Program-made: the position numbers and the translations under genes
Origin: Gelidibacter mesophilus DSM 14095
Lineage (GTDB): Bacteria; Bacteroidota; Bacteroidia; Flavobacteriales; Flavobacteriaceae
Assembly: GCF_000423005.1 (NCBI RefSeq)
Contig: NZ_AUHD01000001.1
Span: forward strand, 682,001-746,000
Length of the DNA stretch: 64,000 nt
Direction: 5' to 3'
The notes under the pieces: model-generated
What the model saw: only the letters and a program-made list of their open reading frames with translations
What the model was told of the DNA's origin: nothing
The model's database searches: none
Shown: positions 43,664 to 53,844 of the stretch, piece after piece
Position numbering within the stretch: position 1 is the stretch's first letter
Layout: each line of letters begins with the position of its first letter

Positions 43664-44749
43664 TTAAACTTTAATAAATATTTTTTTGCGGTACATCACA
43701 TAGCCTAAGCCTACATAAAATGAGACCACCACAAGGGCATATAATAAAGATGAGAATTTAGCGCTGAAAAAGTCGTGAATAAAAAGATTTTGATAAAGCC
43801 AGGAATGAATACTATGCTGCTCATCAACTTTTAGGAGAGACATGGTTTTGGAAATAAAGCTTGATAGGAAGTAGATAGTAATAGCATTCATCCCCACATA
43901 CTTAAAGACGTTTCCAAAACGATAGTGTTTGATGTCCTTCAAGTAATAAATAATAGCGAGAATAAGAGTGCCCCAGCCACTGGTGACCAAAACAAAACTA
44001 CTGCTCCAAATAGCCTTGTTCAACGGAAAAACCAAACTGAACATATAGCCTGAAATCAGAAGGCCAAGGGCAGCAAAAAATAAATATTTAACATGCTTGA
44101 GCCCGTCCAAAAGTCTCCCGATTAAGATTCCTGAAATACATGAAATAACAGCTGTTATTGTGCTAAGGACACCTTCAGGATCATAGTCAGGTTGCCACAT
44201 ATGCTTGCCCAAAACCTTCAAATCAATATAGTTTGCCCAATTATTTGGAGCTCTATCAAAAGTTGGCGACATGCCGTTTGGCAAGGGTACAAACCCTAAA
44301 AACAACCAGTAACCAAGCAATGTGACGTGCGAAATAATTGCTAAGTTTTTCCAGTTGAAATTCAAATATAAAAGCGCAGAAATGAAAAAGACAATCCCAA
44401 TTCTTTGAAGGACACCAGGAAATCGTAAGGATTCAAAATCAACAATAAAAGGAAAATAAGGCAAGAACAACCTTAAGAACATTCCTAAACCTATGAGCTT
44501 TAAACTTCGGACGGCAATTTTTTTATAGGTAGCAGAAGCGTTTGGTTTGTTTTTATATGAGAAGTAAATGGAGATGCCCACAATAAACAAAAAGAATGGA
44601 AATATTAAATCGGTAGGGGTGAGGCCATGCCATTGCGCATGAAGTAATGGTGCATAAACGCTCCCCCAGCTGCCGGGAGTGTTTACCAAAATCATGGCGA
44701 TGATAGTAAATCCTCTTAAAATATCAACAGATTCTATTCTTTGTTTCAT
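43664..44749 (-). CDS. NagX-like / heparan-alpha-glucosaminide N-acetyltransferase-type membrane protein
   Basis: Polytopic inner-membrane protein of about ten helices, from the family related to lysosomal HGSNAT and called NagX in bacterial GlcNAc loci. It opens with RIESVDILRGFTIIAMILVN, followed by the conserved loop HAQWHGLTPTDLIFPFFLFIVG, and later GVLQRIGI and DPEGVLSTITAVI. HGSNAT acetylates terminal glucosamine across the membrane; the bacterial members are thought to modify or handle amino sugars but are poorly tested. It lies next to a two-component system and opposite a SusCD-GH20 operon, so an amino-sugar role fits. Confidence 0.85.
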   Translation of the reverse strand: MKQRIESVDILRGFTIIAMILVNTPGSWGSVYAPLLHAQWHGLTPTDLIFPFFLFIVGISIYFSYKNKPNASATYKKIAVRSLKLIGLGMFLRLFLPYFPFIVDFESLRFPGVLQRIGIVFFISALLYLNFNWKNLAIISHVTLLGYWLFLGFVPLPNGMSPTFDRAPNNWANYIDLKVLGKHMWQPDYDPEGVLSTITAVISCISGILIGRLLDGLKHVKYLFFAALGLLISGYMFSLVFPLNKAIWSSSFVLVTSGWGTLILAIIYYLKDIKHYRFGNVFKYVGMNAITIYFLSSFISKTMSLLKVDEQHSIHSWLYQNLFIHDFFSAKFSSLLYALVVVSFYVGLGYVMYRKKIFIKV

Positions 44750-44822
44750 GGTATAATCAGTTTTTCGCTCCTTATTTTTTTATTCTTAGCATTAAATAAT
44801 TCCAAAACTTAGAAAAAGTTTA

Positions 44823-45545
44823 TTAATTATCAGTATCGTCATTAATATTAAAAATACGCTCCTTCGCTTGTTTGGAGTAATTGCGCCCTATAGGTATTTT
44901 TCTATCGGAAATTTCTACGGTATTCCCTTCAAGTGCATTGATTTTATTAATTGAAACGGTATAAGAGCGGTGGATGCGCATAAAATTGGATTGAGGTAAT
45001 TCTTCTGTGATTGCGGAGAGCGATTTGTGAACCACGTAATCACCCAACACTGTGATCACTTTAATATAATCTTTAAGGCTTTCTATATAGAGTATGTCGT
45101 TGAGATTTGTTTTGACCAGTTTTTTATTGACTTTTAAAAAAAGATGTGGTTCTTGCTGAAAACTGGTTTCGGCCTTTGGATTATTGAGATTCATATGTTG
45201 GTAAACCTTATTGATGGTTTTTAAAAACCGATTGAATGGAATAGGCTTGACCAAATAGTCCAAAATATTAAGTTCAAAACTTTTTACCGCGTATTCGCGA
45301 TAGGCAGTCGTGATCACAATTAATGGCTTGTAGCTCAGGTTTTCAATAAATGCAAATCCTGTAAGCTGTGGCATGTTGATGTCCAAGAAAATCAGATCTA
45401 TCTTTTCCTGTTCCAAAATCCGATAGGCATTTAACGGATTGGTAAACGTTTCAACCACTTCAACATGATTAAAATCCTTCAAATGCGTTTCGATCACAGA
45501 GATGGCCAACGGTTCATCGTCAATAATAATACATTTTACTTTCAT
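44823..45545 (-). CDS. LytTR family response regulator
   Basis: Receiver domain with the acidic pocket IIDDEP and phospho-acceptor D55 (FLDINMPQLTG), then K near 105 (YLVKPIPFNRF). The C-terminal LytTR DNA-binding domain spans about 135-235 (LFLKVNKKLVKTNLNDILYI, FMRIHRSYTVSINKI, IPIGRNYSKQAKE). It should pair with the upstream histidine kinase, 81 bp away on the same strand. LytTR regulators in Bacteroidota often control nearby SusCD or surface genes; the divergent SusC is the obvious candidate target (inference). Confidence 0.92.
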   Translation of the reverse strand: MKVKCIIIDDEPLAISVIETHLKDFNHVEVVETFTNPLNAYRILEQEKIDLIFLDINMPQLTGFAFIENLSYKPLIVITTAYREYAVKSFELNILDYLVKPIPFNRFLKTINKVYQHMNLNNPKAETSFQQEPHLFLKVNKKLVKTNLNDILYIESLKDYIKVITVLGDYVVHKSLSAITEELPQSNFMRIHRSYTVSINKINALEGNTVEISDRKIPIGRNYSKQAKERIFNINDDTDN

Positions 45546-45626
45546 GGCTTCTTTCTCGTTTTTATTGGTGTAACGAACTTTTTGAACATTTATCAGTGTG
45601 CATTAGCTATTCTGCTTACATCCTAT

Positions 45627-46751
45627 TTATACAGGGATTTTTAAAAATAAGGTATAAGTGTCATTCTCTACTTTAGATTCCAGAATAAAATTAGTTGAAA
45701 ACAATAAGTTCAAACGTCGTTTCGCATTTTCGAGTCCAATCCCGCTGCTCTCATCTTTGGTTGCGCTTGGATTGAAATTGTTGATGAATATCACTTCCAG
45801 ATACCCTTTACTGGAAACATTAAAACTCATCCTTATCTTTAAACGGTCATTATCCTTCATCCCATGTTTAAAACAATTTTCGGCAAAGGAAAGTAATAAT
45901 AGCGGAGGTACCTCAACATCCTCAATATCTCCGGTAATATCCATTTCAGCATCCACACGGTCCTCAAACCGAAGGCGCTCAATATCAATAAAATTGTTGA
46001 TATGGGTAATTTCTTCCAATAAACTCGCCTTCGAACTTTTGACTTCATAAAGAATATATTGCATCATGTCAGACAATTTGATCACCAATCGGGGCGCGTT
46101 ATCAGATTTGCTTAAGGTAAGGGCATACAGATTATTTAAAGTATTAAAGAAAAAATGGGGTTGTATTTGGGTGCGCAAATATTTGAGCTCCGTACTCATT
46201 TGAAGTTGTGCCAAGTCTTCATTCCTTCTTTTTTCTATAGACCAATCAATAACCAGTTTTATGGCGGTGACAAATGCAATCACGTACAATTCACCAAGAA
46301 CCACCACTATAATGTGGTTTAATTGCATAAACTTACCAGATTCACTTGCCTCTGGCCAGATGTTTTTTGTGACCAAAAAATAGATAAGTCCGGTTCTGAT
46401 GAGATAGATAAAACCCAGCATCACAACCAAAGAAGCAATATAGGTCCAATATTTTTTTCGCAAAATATATTTGGGAATCAGATAATAGATATTGATATAA
46501 ACAGAAATTATGTGGATTGGAAATTCAACTAAATTAGAATGAAGTGAATACCAATAGTCATCAAAATAACTTCCCCATCTTACCATGTTAAAAAGAAAGT
46601 AAACCAACCAGAACATCACGTGATATCGGATGGGAATGGTATCGCCTATGTTTTTTTTGAATAATGAAATGATTCTTGGATTTAGAGTTGTGTTTTTAAG
46701 AAAGCCATATTGTGATGTCGCAATTTTAAGGATATATTCACTAATTAACAA
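45627..46751 (-). CDS. LytS-type sensor histidine kinase
   Basis: Membrane sensor with about four helices (residues 46-170) and a cytoplasmic His_kinase module: the phospho-accepting His is H199 in LRTQIQPHFFFNTLNNLYAL, and the ATPase part has PPLLLLSFAENCFKHGM (N box) and GIGLENAKRRL (G box). The frame opens with a TTG directly after an in-frame stop; an ATG at 46614-46616 (Met46) begins right before the first helix and may be the real start. Partner of the LytTR regulator and divergent from susC, with only about 150 bp between. Confidence 0.88.
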   Translation of the reverse strand: MLISEYILKIATSQYGFLKNTTLNPRIISLFKKNIGDTIPIRYHVMFWLVYFLFNMVRWGSYFDDYWYSLHSNLVEFPIHIISVYINIYYLIPKYILRKKYWTYIASLVVMLGFIYLIRTGLIYFLVTKNIWPEASESGKFMQLNHIIVVVLGELYVIAFVTAIKLVIDWSIEKRRNEDLAQLQMSTELKYLRTQIQPHFFFNTLNNLYALTLSKSDNAPRLVIKLSDMMQYILYEVKSSKASLLEEITHINNFIDIERLRFEDRVDAEMDITGDIEDVEVPPLLLLSFAENCFKHGMKDNDRLKIRMSFNVSSKGYLEVIFINNFNPSATKDESSGIGLENAKRRLNLLFSTNFILESKVENDTYTLFLKIPV

Positions 46752-46899
46752 TTAAATTGCTGAATCTTTATTCTGCAAATTTTCTTGTCGAGTTTTTCAT
46801 GTCGTTGGTGTGTAAATTCGTGTCGTATAGATAAATTCTTTTAAAATCTTCATATAATTAAATAGATTGGCAGAACTAAATAATCGAAATAATCAAATT

Positions 46900-49800
46900 A
46901 TGAAACAAAATTTAAGATCATTTTTCTTGTTTTCTTTTTTATTATTGACTGTGCCAATGGTATTTGCACAGGAAAAAGAAATTAAGGGAACCGTTACATC
47001 CAAAGCAGAAGGGATTCCGCTTCCTGGAGTTAATGTGTCAATTCAGGGCACCGCTACTGGTACCCAAACCAATTTTGATGGTGAGTATATCGTCACTGCA
47101 AAACCTGGCGATGTTTTAAACTTCTCTTATATAGGGATGACGAGTGTACAAATAACAGTTGGAGAATCTTCTACTGTTAATGTACAATTGGCAGAGGATG
47201 CTGAGCAATTGGGCGAAGTGGTCATTACTGCTTTAGGGATTAAAAGAGAAAAGAAAGCCTTGACCTATTCCGCACAGGAAGTGGGTGGTGATGAGCTTAC
47301 CAGAGTAAAACAAACCAACCCTATCAATAGTTTGTCTGGGAAATCTGCCGGAGTTACCATTACCAAGAGTTCATCAGGATTGGGTGGTGCTGCGAAAGTG
47401 GTGCTTAGAGGAAATTCTTCTACCACCAACAATGATCCTTTATACGTAGTGGATGGTATCCCAATGTTAAACAACGGAAATGGGTCTAATGGTAACGAAC
47501 CGGGAACAGATATTTTTGGTAGCCAAACAGGAAACCGTGATGGCGGTGATATTTTATCTTTAATCAATCCGGATGATATTGAAAGCATGACCGTATTGAA
47601 AGGTGCGTCTGCATCAGCATTATATGGTAGCCAAGGTGCTAATGGAGTGATCTTGATCACTACCAAAAAAGGGAAGGATGGTGTTTTGACCGTGAATTTC
47701 AATTCTAGTTTTACGGCAGATAATGTAATTTCATTACCTGAATTACAATCAGAATACCAAAGTCTTTCCGTAGGACAGGCAATTGCTGAAAATGGAAATG
47801 TGGCTGATCCTTATTCATGGGGAGCAAAAACAAGTGGATTGAACAACGATGCCAAGAGCTTTTTTAACACAGGGTTCACGTCTATTAACTCGATGTCTCT
47901 AACGGCAGGAACACAGAAATCACAAACCTATTTTTCTTATGCAAACACAATTGGTGAAGGGGTTATTCCTGATAACCGATTGAACAGAAACAATGTTACC
48001 TTAAGACAAACGGGGAAGTTTTTAAATGATAAAATTGACGTTTCTGCTAGTGTTAATCTTTCTGACCAACGCATCTGGAACCGTCCAACAAATGGACTTT
48101 ATTCCAATCCACTTACAGGCTTGTATTTACATCCTGTAGGAATTGATAGAGCCATTTATCAAAATAAATATGAATATTTTAATATGGCACTCAATCAAAT
48201 GGATCAATATGAAGCTTCTGGATTTTCAGAAAATATTGAGCAAAACCCATATTGGTTAATTAACCGTAGTCCAAGTAAAGATGTGGTACAACGTGCTTAT
48301 GCTAACGTGTCTGTAAAGTATCAAATAACTGAGGCCTTTTCATTGCAATCTAGAGGAAGTTTTGATAAATCTTTCTTTACGTTTGACAAAAGACAGTATG
48401 CGGGAACAGATCCTGTTAACTCTGGTAACAATGGGCGTTACACTTTAGAGAAAACTGAAAACACCCAACAATATGTTGATTTGATTGCAAACTACTCTAA
48501 AGATTTTTCAGAAGATTTTTCTTTTACCGGAATTTTAGGAACGAGCTTAACAAAATACCAATTAGGTGACCAAGTGTTTTTAGATTCTGGTCGTGATGTT
48601 GATGGTCTTATCTATCCGAATGTATTTAATATTGCAAATTTTGAGACAACCAATAATATCAGACAGTCAGTTTCAAATAGAGAAGTACAAGCATTATTTG
48701 CCTCTGTAAATTTCGGCTTTAAAAACAGATTGTTCTTAGATGTGACAGGACGTACTGACTGGTCTTCAACTTTGGTAAACACCAACTCTCAATCGTTCTT
48801 TTATCCATCTGTAGGTTTAACGGGTGTATTATCAGAAATGATAGCAATGCCTGAGTCGATTTCGTTTGCAAAACTGAGAGCATCTTATGCTGAAGTAGGT
48901 AAAGATATCCCTGTTTATGCAACAATTCCTCTTAACGGAATTAATTCAACAAACACAGGAATCGGAACGGCTCCATTTGCACCAATTGAAGGGGAGACCC
49001 TAGAACCAGAACGTCAAAAATCTTTCGAAATAGGAACGGAGTGGCGTTTCTTCGGAAACCGTTTAGGTTTTGATTTCACATACTATGACACCAAAACCGT
49101 GAACCAAATTTTCTACATTCAAGCAGAGCCAAATCCTAATGGATATTCTCAAAACATTGTAAATGCTGGTGAAATCTCAAATAAAGGTTTTGAAATTGTA
49201 TTGAATGCAAAACCAGTGTTAACCGATAAGGTGACTTGGAACACGGCCTTTAATTTTGCACTAAATTCAAACAAAGTGGTTTCAGTACATCCATCTTTGC
49301 AGGATGGTGAAGCCATCATTACGGCACGCGGTGTCAACGGTTATGAGTATTCATTAATTGAAGGTGAAGATTTTGGTAGTATTAAGGCCAGAACTTTGGT
49401 AAGAGATGAAAATGGCACCCCGATGATCAATTCTTCAGGTACTTTGATGGCTACAGGATTTGAAACCGTAGCGCATGCACAACCGGATTTTACTTTAGGA
49501 TGGAACAATACTGTTGCTTTCGGAAACTTTACGGTAAACGTACTGGTTGATGGTAAATTTGGTGGTGATGTTTTAAGTGTAACTGAAGCGATCAACGACA
49601 AATACGGAGTATCACAAAATACTGCAAATGCGAGAAACACTAATGGAGGCATGGTTGATGTGGTTAATGAATCTGGAGTGGCGTCGCAACTGAGCGCGAA
49701 AGAATATTTCAATGCTGTTGGTGGACGTGATGGGATGTTAGGCGAATATGTTTATGATGCCACTAACGTGAGTTTAAGAGAATTGTCTATTGGATATAGA

Positions 49801-49992
49801 ATGGAACTTAAAAACAAATTCATTGACAATGTAAATCTATCGCTTATCGCAAACAATTTATTCTTCTTTTACAAAGATGCACCATTTGACCCGAATGTGG
49901 CCGCAAGTACAGGCTTAGGCTTACAAGGCGTGGATATCTACAACCAACCATCAACAAGAAGTATAGGGTTTAACCTTAACGTAAATTTCTAA
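46900..49992 (+). CDS. SusC/RagA-type TonB-dependent outer membrane transporter (second locus)
   Basis: A TTG-initiated extension of 11 codons exists upstream, but the ATG used here starts a good signal peptide (MKQNLRSFFLFSFLLLTVPM, ending VFAQ). Carboxypeptidase-regulatory domain at EIKGTVTSKAEGIPLPGVNV, plug from TALGIKREKKALTYSAQEV to LYVVDGIPM, then the barrel ending VNF. About 1030 residues. It is moderately similar to the SusC of the MurNAc-type locus but is a different transporter. First gene of a SusC-SusD-GH20 operon, probably for GlcNAc-containing oligosaccharides (inference from GH20 and NagX). Confidence 0.93.
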   Translation: MKQNLRSFFLFSFLLLTVPMVFAQEKEIKGTVTSKAEGIPLPGVNVSIQGTATGTQTNFDGEYIVTAKPGDVLNFSYIGMTSVQITVGESSTVNVQLAEDAEQLGEVVITALGIKREKKALTYSAQEVGGDELTRVKQTNPINSLSGKSAGVTITKSSSGLGGAAKVVLRGNSSTTNNDPLYVVDGIPMLNNGNGSNGNEPGTDIFGSQTGNRDGGDILSLINPDDIESMTVLKGASASALYGSQGANGVILITTKKGKDGVLTVNFNSSFTADNVISLPELQSEYQSLSVGQAIAENGNVADPYSWGAKTSGLNNDAKSFFNTGFTSINSMSLTAGTQKSQTYFSYANTIGEGVIPDNRLNRNNVTLRQTGKFLNDKIDVSASVNLSDQRIWNRPTNGLYSNPLTGLYLHPVGIDRAIYQNKYEYFNMALNQMDQYEASGFSENIEQNPYWLINRSPSKDVVQRAYANVSVKYQITEAFSLQSRGSFDKSFFTFDKRQYAGTDPVNSGNNGRYTLEKTENTQQYVDLIANYSKDFSEDFSFTGILGTSLTKYQLGDQVFLDSGRDVDGLIYPNVFNIANFETTNNIRQSVSNREVQALFASVNFGFKNRLFLDVTGRTDWSSTLVNTNSQSFFYPSVGLTGVLSEMIAMPESISFAKLRASYAEVGKDIPVYATIPLNGINSTNTGIGTAPFAPIEGETLEPERQKSFEIGTEWRFFGNRLGFDFTYYDTKTVNQIFYIQAEPNPNGYSQNIVNAGEISNKGFEIVLNAKPVLTDKVTWNTAFNFALNSNKVVSVHPSLQDGEAIITARGVNGYEYSLIEGEDFGSIKARTLVRDENGTPMINSSGTLMATGFETVAHAQPDFTLGWNNTVAFGNFTVNVLVDGKFGGDVLSVTEAINDKYGVSQNTANARNTNGGMVDVVNESGVASQLSAKEYFNAVGGRDGMLGEYVYDATNVSLRELSIGYRMELKNKFIDNVNLSLIANNLFFFYKDAPFDPNVAASTGLGLQGVDIYNQPSTRSIGFNLNVNF

Positions 49993-49996
49993 GAAA

Positions 49997-51592
49997 ATGA
50001 AGACACATATTTTAAAATATACCATAGCATCTTTAGCGGCTTTAAGCTTGACCAATTGTACTAAAGATTTTGAAGATATCAACACCAATCCCTATGGGAT
50101 TTCCCAAGAAAGTTTGGAGCAACAGAACAACCATATTGGTTCCAGATTTGCACCGCTCTTTTCTAACGTGATCCGGGCGGAACCAGCTTGGAATTATCAG
50201 TTGCAACAAAACCTAAATGCCGACGTTTTTTCAGGATACATGGCTTCTGCAACTCCATTTGCTGGGAACATAAACAATCAAACCTACAGTTTGGTGGACG
50301 GCTGGAATGGCTTTATTTGGGCTGATGCCTATGATGCCAATGACGGTAATGGGGTAATGCCTTACGCTCGGGAAATTTTTCAGCAAGTAGAACTTTCGGG
50401 CGATGAAAATGGTGAAAAGTTTGTGTATTTGGCAAATATTATCCGTGTGAATGCCATGCACCGTATTTCTGATGTATTCGGTCCCATCCGTTACTCAAAA
50501 TACAATAGTTACGATACGACAGGTCAATATGATTCTCAAGAGGAGGCCTACACCGCTTTCTTTGCAGATTTGGACGAAGCCATTGATGGGTTGGAGCCGT
50601 ATATAGGTGATGCGCAATTTGTAGCCTTCGACCAATCTAATTTTGGTGGTGATATTGCAAAATGGCGTACCTATGCCAACTCTTTAAGATTGCGTTTAGC
50701 CATCAGGGTTTCAAAAGTGAACCCTACTTTGGCCAAAACCCAAGGGGAAAAAGCATTGGCAAGTAACGCTGGTTTGCTTGAATCTCAAAACATGACGGTT
50801 GATATGGGCGGATTCGTTCACCCTATTCTTACAATAAGCACAGTTTGGGGAGATATCAGCATGAGTGCCGAAATGGAATCAATTCTAAAAGGGTTTAATG
50901 ATGGTAGAATAGGAGCGTTTTTCAATGCGCCTTCAGACCCTGCACTCGGAGACTATAAAGGCATCCGTCAAGGGATTGAGATCGATTCCAAAGCGCAATA
51001 TGGAAGCCACTCCAGCGTTGGGAAAGTCGTTGAAGGGTCTTCAAAAATATGGATGACTTCAGCAGAAATTTATTTTCTTAAAGCAGAAGCGGCGCTTCGT
51101 GGTTGGACAGGTGCAGGTGATGCGCAGTCCAATTATGAAAACGGTGTAAAAGCATCTTTCGCGCAATTTGGTGTAGGTGGTGTTGAGGCCTATTTGGCTG
51201 ATGGCACGAGTACGCCTAATGATTTTGTGGATGCACTTAACCCAGCAAACAACTATGCTTACCCAAGCAATGTCACTATTGCATTTAACAGTGCGGGTAC
51301 AAACGAAGAGAAATTGGAGCAAATCATCACTCAAAAATGGATTGCCATGTTCCCTGATGGACAAGAAGCTTGGAGTGAATTTAGACGCACAGGCTACCCA
51401 AGAGTGTTCCCAGTGGTGGTTAATAATAGTGGTGGTGCAATTGATACCAATGTTCAAATACGACGTATCAATTTTGTGGATAACGAAAAGAATACCAATG
51501 GCGCTAATGTTACAACTGCTGTAGGTTATTTAAACGGCCCTGATAATGGCGGAACACGACTATGGTGGGACACAGGTGCTGGAAATTTTTAA
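49997..51592 (+). CDS. SusD-like surface glycan-binding lipoprotein (second locus)
   Basis: Partner of the preceding SusC; start codon 5 bp after its stop. Lipoprotein signal with lipobox SLTNC, then DFEDINTNPYGIS, the usual SusD-like opening. The body includes IIRVNAMHRISDVFGPIRYS and RTYANSLRLRLAIRVSKVNP, typical helical TPR elements, and ends RLWWDTGAGNF. 531 residues. It is more distant in sequence from the other SusD of the window, so the two loci are not recent duplicates. Confidence 0.92.
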   Translation: MKTHILKYTIASLAALSLTNCTKDFEDINTNPYGISQESLEQQNNHIGSRFAPLFSNVIRAEPAWNYQLQQNLNADVFSGYMASATPFAGNINNQTYSLVDGWNGFIWADAYDANDGNGVMPYAREIFQQVELSGDENGEKFVYLANIIRVNAMHRISDVFGPIRYSKYNSYDTTGQYDSQEEAYTAFFADLDEAIDGLEPYIGDAQFVAFDQSNFGGDIAKWRTYANSLRLRLAIRVSKVNPTLAKTQGEKALASNAGLLESQNMTVDMGGFVHPILTISTVWGDISMSAEMESILKGFNDGRIGAFFNAPSDPALGDYKGIRQGIEIDSKAQYGSHSSVGKVVEGSSKIWMTSAEIYFLKAEAALRGWTGAGDAQSNYENGVKASFAQFGVGGVEAYLADGTSTPNDFVDALNPANNYAYPSNVTIAFNSAGTNEEKLEQIITQKWIAMFPDGQEAWSEFRRTGYPRVFPVVVNNSGGAIDTNVQIRRINFVDNEKNTNGANVTTAVGYLNGPDNGGTRLWWDTGAGNF

Positions 51593-51622
51593 TCAATGAG
51601 TGTTTAATTTGATGTTTAGTTG

Positions 51623-51654
51623 AGCAAACGGGAAATTCAGTTTTCTCGTTTGCT
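51623..51654 (+). terminator. Hairpin between susD and GH20 gene
   Basis: 13-bp stem (AGCAAACGGGAAA with its complement, one G-U pair), 5-nt loop TTCAG, followed by TTTAATTATT. An intrinsic terminator or attenuator; it repeats the layout of the other locus, where a hairpin also follows susD. Confidence 0.7.
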
Positions 51655-51742
51655 TTAATTATTATGACAGGACCAATTGGGCTCTTATCATCCAAATCTT
51701 GGCCTAAAATCAATCAAAATTGCTTTTCCAAAATTATATCCA

Positions 51743-53794
51743 ATGAACAAAATCATACTATTTCTTTTGCTTTTCGGCATTTCAAATGAACAGATCATTT
51801 CTCAGAGCAAGGTCTCAGAAACATTTAATTTGATGCCTTGGCCAAAAGACATTAAAGAAAATTATGGAAAGTTTGTTATTGATAGCGACATAAGCATTTC
51901 AATTCATCCCGAAACCAACGGACGTGTCCACAATGCAGCAATCAATTTTTTAAGACGGTTAACCACGCGCACAGGCGTATTTTTGAACGAAGGATTTCCT
52001 GTTTCCAACAAGAAAGGATCGATCCAAATTAATTTTCAAAACGTATCCCAGTTGAGCATTGAAACGGACGAATCCTATACTTTGGAGATTAAAGATGCCG
52101 ATATTTCAATTACTGCCAAAACCGATGTTGGGGCGATAAGAGGTTTAGAAACCCTATTGCAACTCACTCAAAACACGTCAAATGACTATTTTTTTCCAGG
52201 GGTAACGATCAATGATGCACCACGGTTTGTATGGCGGGGACTGATGATTGATGTCTCAAGGCATTTTCAACCTGTTGGTGTTTTAAAACGAAATTTAGAA
52301 GCGATGGCTGCCGTAAAAATGAACGTGTTTCATTGGCATTTAACAGATGACCAAGGGTGGCGTGTAGAATCGAATGTGTTTCCTAAACTTCACGAAGAGG
52401 CTTCTGACGGATTATATTATACACAGGAACAAATTAAAGATGTGGTAGCTTATGCCAATAATTTGGGCATCCGGGTGATTCCTGAATTTGATGTTCCTGG
52501 GCATGCTACAGCTATTTTAACCGCTTACCCTGAGTTGGGAAGCAAAGATGGCTATAGGTACAGCATTGAACGCTTTTCTGGTGTCTTCGATCCTACTTTA
52601 AATCCGACAAAAGATATGACTTACGAGTTTTTAGCACGGTTATTTGCTGAAATGACCCCGCTGTTTCCTGATGCGTATTTCCATATTGGAGGCGATGAGA
52701 ACGAAGGCAAGCATTGGGATGAAAACAAAGATATTCAAGCATTCAAAAAACAGCATCACTTAAAAACAAACCACGACTTGCAGACTTATTTTAATATCAA
52801 GCTCGAAAAAATTCTAAATAATTTAGGTAAAAAAATGATGGGTTGGGATGAAATTATGACCCCTAATATGCCCACTACAACCGTCATACATTCCTGGCGA
52901 GGTAAAAATGAGGGTCTTGAAGAAGGTGGGTCTTTGATTGCTGCCGCAAAAAAAGGCTATCAAACGGTATTGTCAAATGGCTATTATATTGACAGAATGG
53001 AGCCGGTTGAAAATCACTATGCTGTAGATCCTATTGGGGATGTGAAATTAACAGAATTAGAACGTGCGCGCATTTTGGGAGGTGAAGCAACCATGTGGAG
53101 TGAATTGGTAACGCCATTGACCATCGACTCCAGAATATGGCCAAGAACTGCCGCCATAGCGGAACGTTTTTGGTCTCCAAAAGCCGTTAAGGATGTGGTC
53201 AACATGAAAAAACGCATGAAACACGTCTCTTTCACTTTAGAAGAATTAGGACTTACCCATATTAAAAATAGAGCTGTTATTCTAAGAAGCATGACCAACA
53301 ATCAGGATATTGCATCCCTGGTTACCTTATCCAAAATTTGTGAGCCTTTAAAAATATATGCGCGCAACGAAGGTGGCGTAGAATATAAAACATTTTCTCC
53401 ATTTACATTATTTGCAGAAGCTTGCGTTGTAGACGCTGAAGATGGCGCTTCTTTTAATTCTGCTGTAAATAATTATATTAAGGATGCAAATAGTGAAACT
53501 ACCAATCTGGTGCTATCCTACCTTAAGACTTGGGCTAAAAATCATGATCGTTTTGAAGCCTTAGAAAAAAATCCAAAAATTAATCCTCTAGAAAAATTAT
53601 CGGAAAATCTCTCTGCAACTGCCGTTTTATTAGAAAGTGCCGTTGAAAACAAATCTTTTTCGAAAGCAGATGCCATTAAAGTAAAAGCGTCACTATATGT
53701 TTTAAGTCAGCCTTTTGTAGATGTAGAAGTTGTGATTCTAGAGGGCTTAAAAGCGTTAACCACTCATTTTGAATCCCTTTATAAATTGAATTAG
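51743..53794 (+). CDS. GH20 beta-N-acetylhexosaminidase, exported
   Basis: Exo-enzyme that removes terminal GlcNAc or GalNAc by substrate-assisted catalysis. I start at the Met of MNKIILFLLLFGISN, a signal peptide, rather than 22 codons earlier. A GH20b domain covers about 35-160; the catalytic barrel starts at RFVWRGLMIDVSRHFQP and contains NVFHWHLTDDQGWR, the catalytic Asp-Glu pair D318-E319 in HIGGDENEG, GWDEIM and ATMWSELV. About 180 C-terminal helical residues follow. It is co-directional with SusCD, and completes a small GlcNAc-glycan locus. Confidence 0.92.
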   Translation: MNKIILFLLLFGISNEQIISQSKVSETFNLMPWPKDIKENYGKFVIDSDISISIHPETNGRVHNAAINFLRRLTTRTGVFLNEGFPVSNKKGSIQINFQNVSQLSIETDESYTLEIKDADISITAKTDVGAIRGLETLLQLTQNTSNDYFFPGVTINDAPRFVWRGLMIDVSRHFQPVGVLKRNLEAMAAVKMNVFHWHLTDDQGWRVESNVFPKLHEEASDGLYYTQEQIKDVVAYANNLGIRVIPEFDVPGHATAILTAYPELGSKDGYRYSIERFSGVFDPTLNPTKDMTYEFLARLFAEMTPLFPDAYFHIGGDENEGKHWDENKDIQAFKKQHHLKTNHDLQTYFNIKLEKILNNLGKKMMGWDEIMTPNMPTTTVIHSWRGKNEGLEEGGSLIAAAKKGYQTVLSNGYYIDRMEPVENHYAVDPIGDVKLTELERARILGGEATMWSELVTPLTIDSRIWPRTAAIAERFWSPKAVKDVVNMKKRMKHVSFTLEELGLTHIKNRAVILRSMTNNQDIASLVTLSKICEPLKIYARNEGGVEYKTFSPFTLFAEACVVDAEDGASFNSAVNNYIKDANSETTNLVLSYLKTWAKNHDRFEALEKNPKINPLEKLSENLSATAVLLESAVENKSFSKADAIKVKASLYVLSQPFVDVEVVILEGLKALTTHFESLYKLN

Positions 53795-53801
53795 TAGCTT
53801 T

Positions 53802-53844
53802 GTCAACGAAATGCCTACAAGTCTTTAGTGTAGGCATCGTTGAC
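53802..53844. terminator. Large hairpin after the GH20 gene
   Basis: Inverted repeat GTCAACG / CGTTGAC joined to ATGCCTACA / TGTAGGCAT (16 bp, 2-nt bulge), loop of 9. No T run follows, so it is a stable 3' end or a partial terminator. Confidence 0.6.

Noticed and set aside
20577-53794. Treating the two SusCD loci as one large locus or a recent duplication
   Set aside because: They have different regulators, transcription units and distinct SusC/SusD sequences, and are separated by about 6 kb of unrelated genes.
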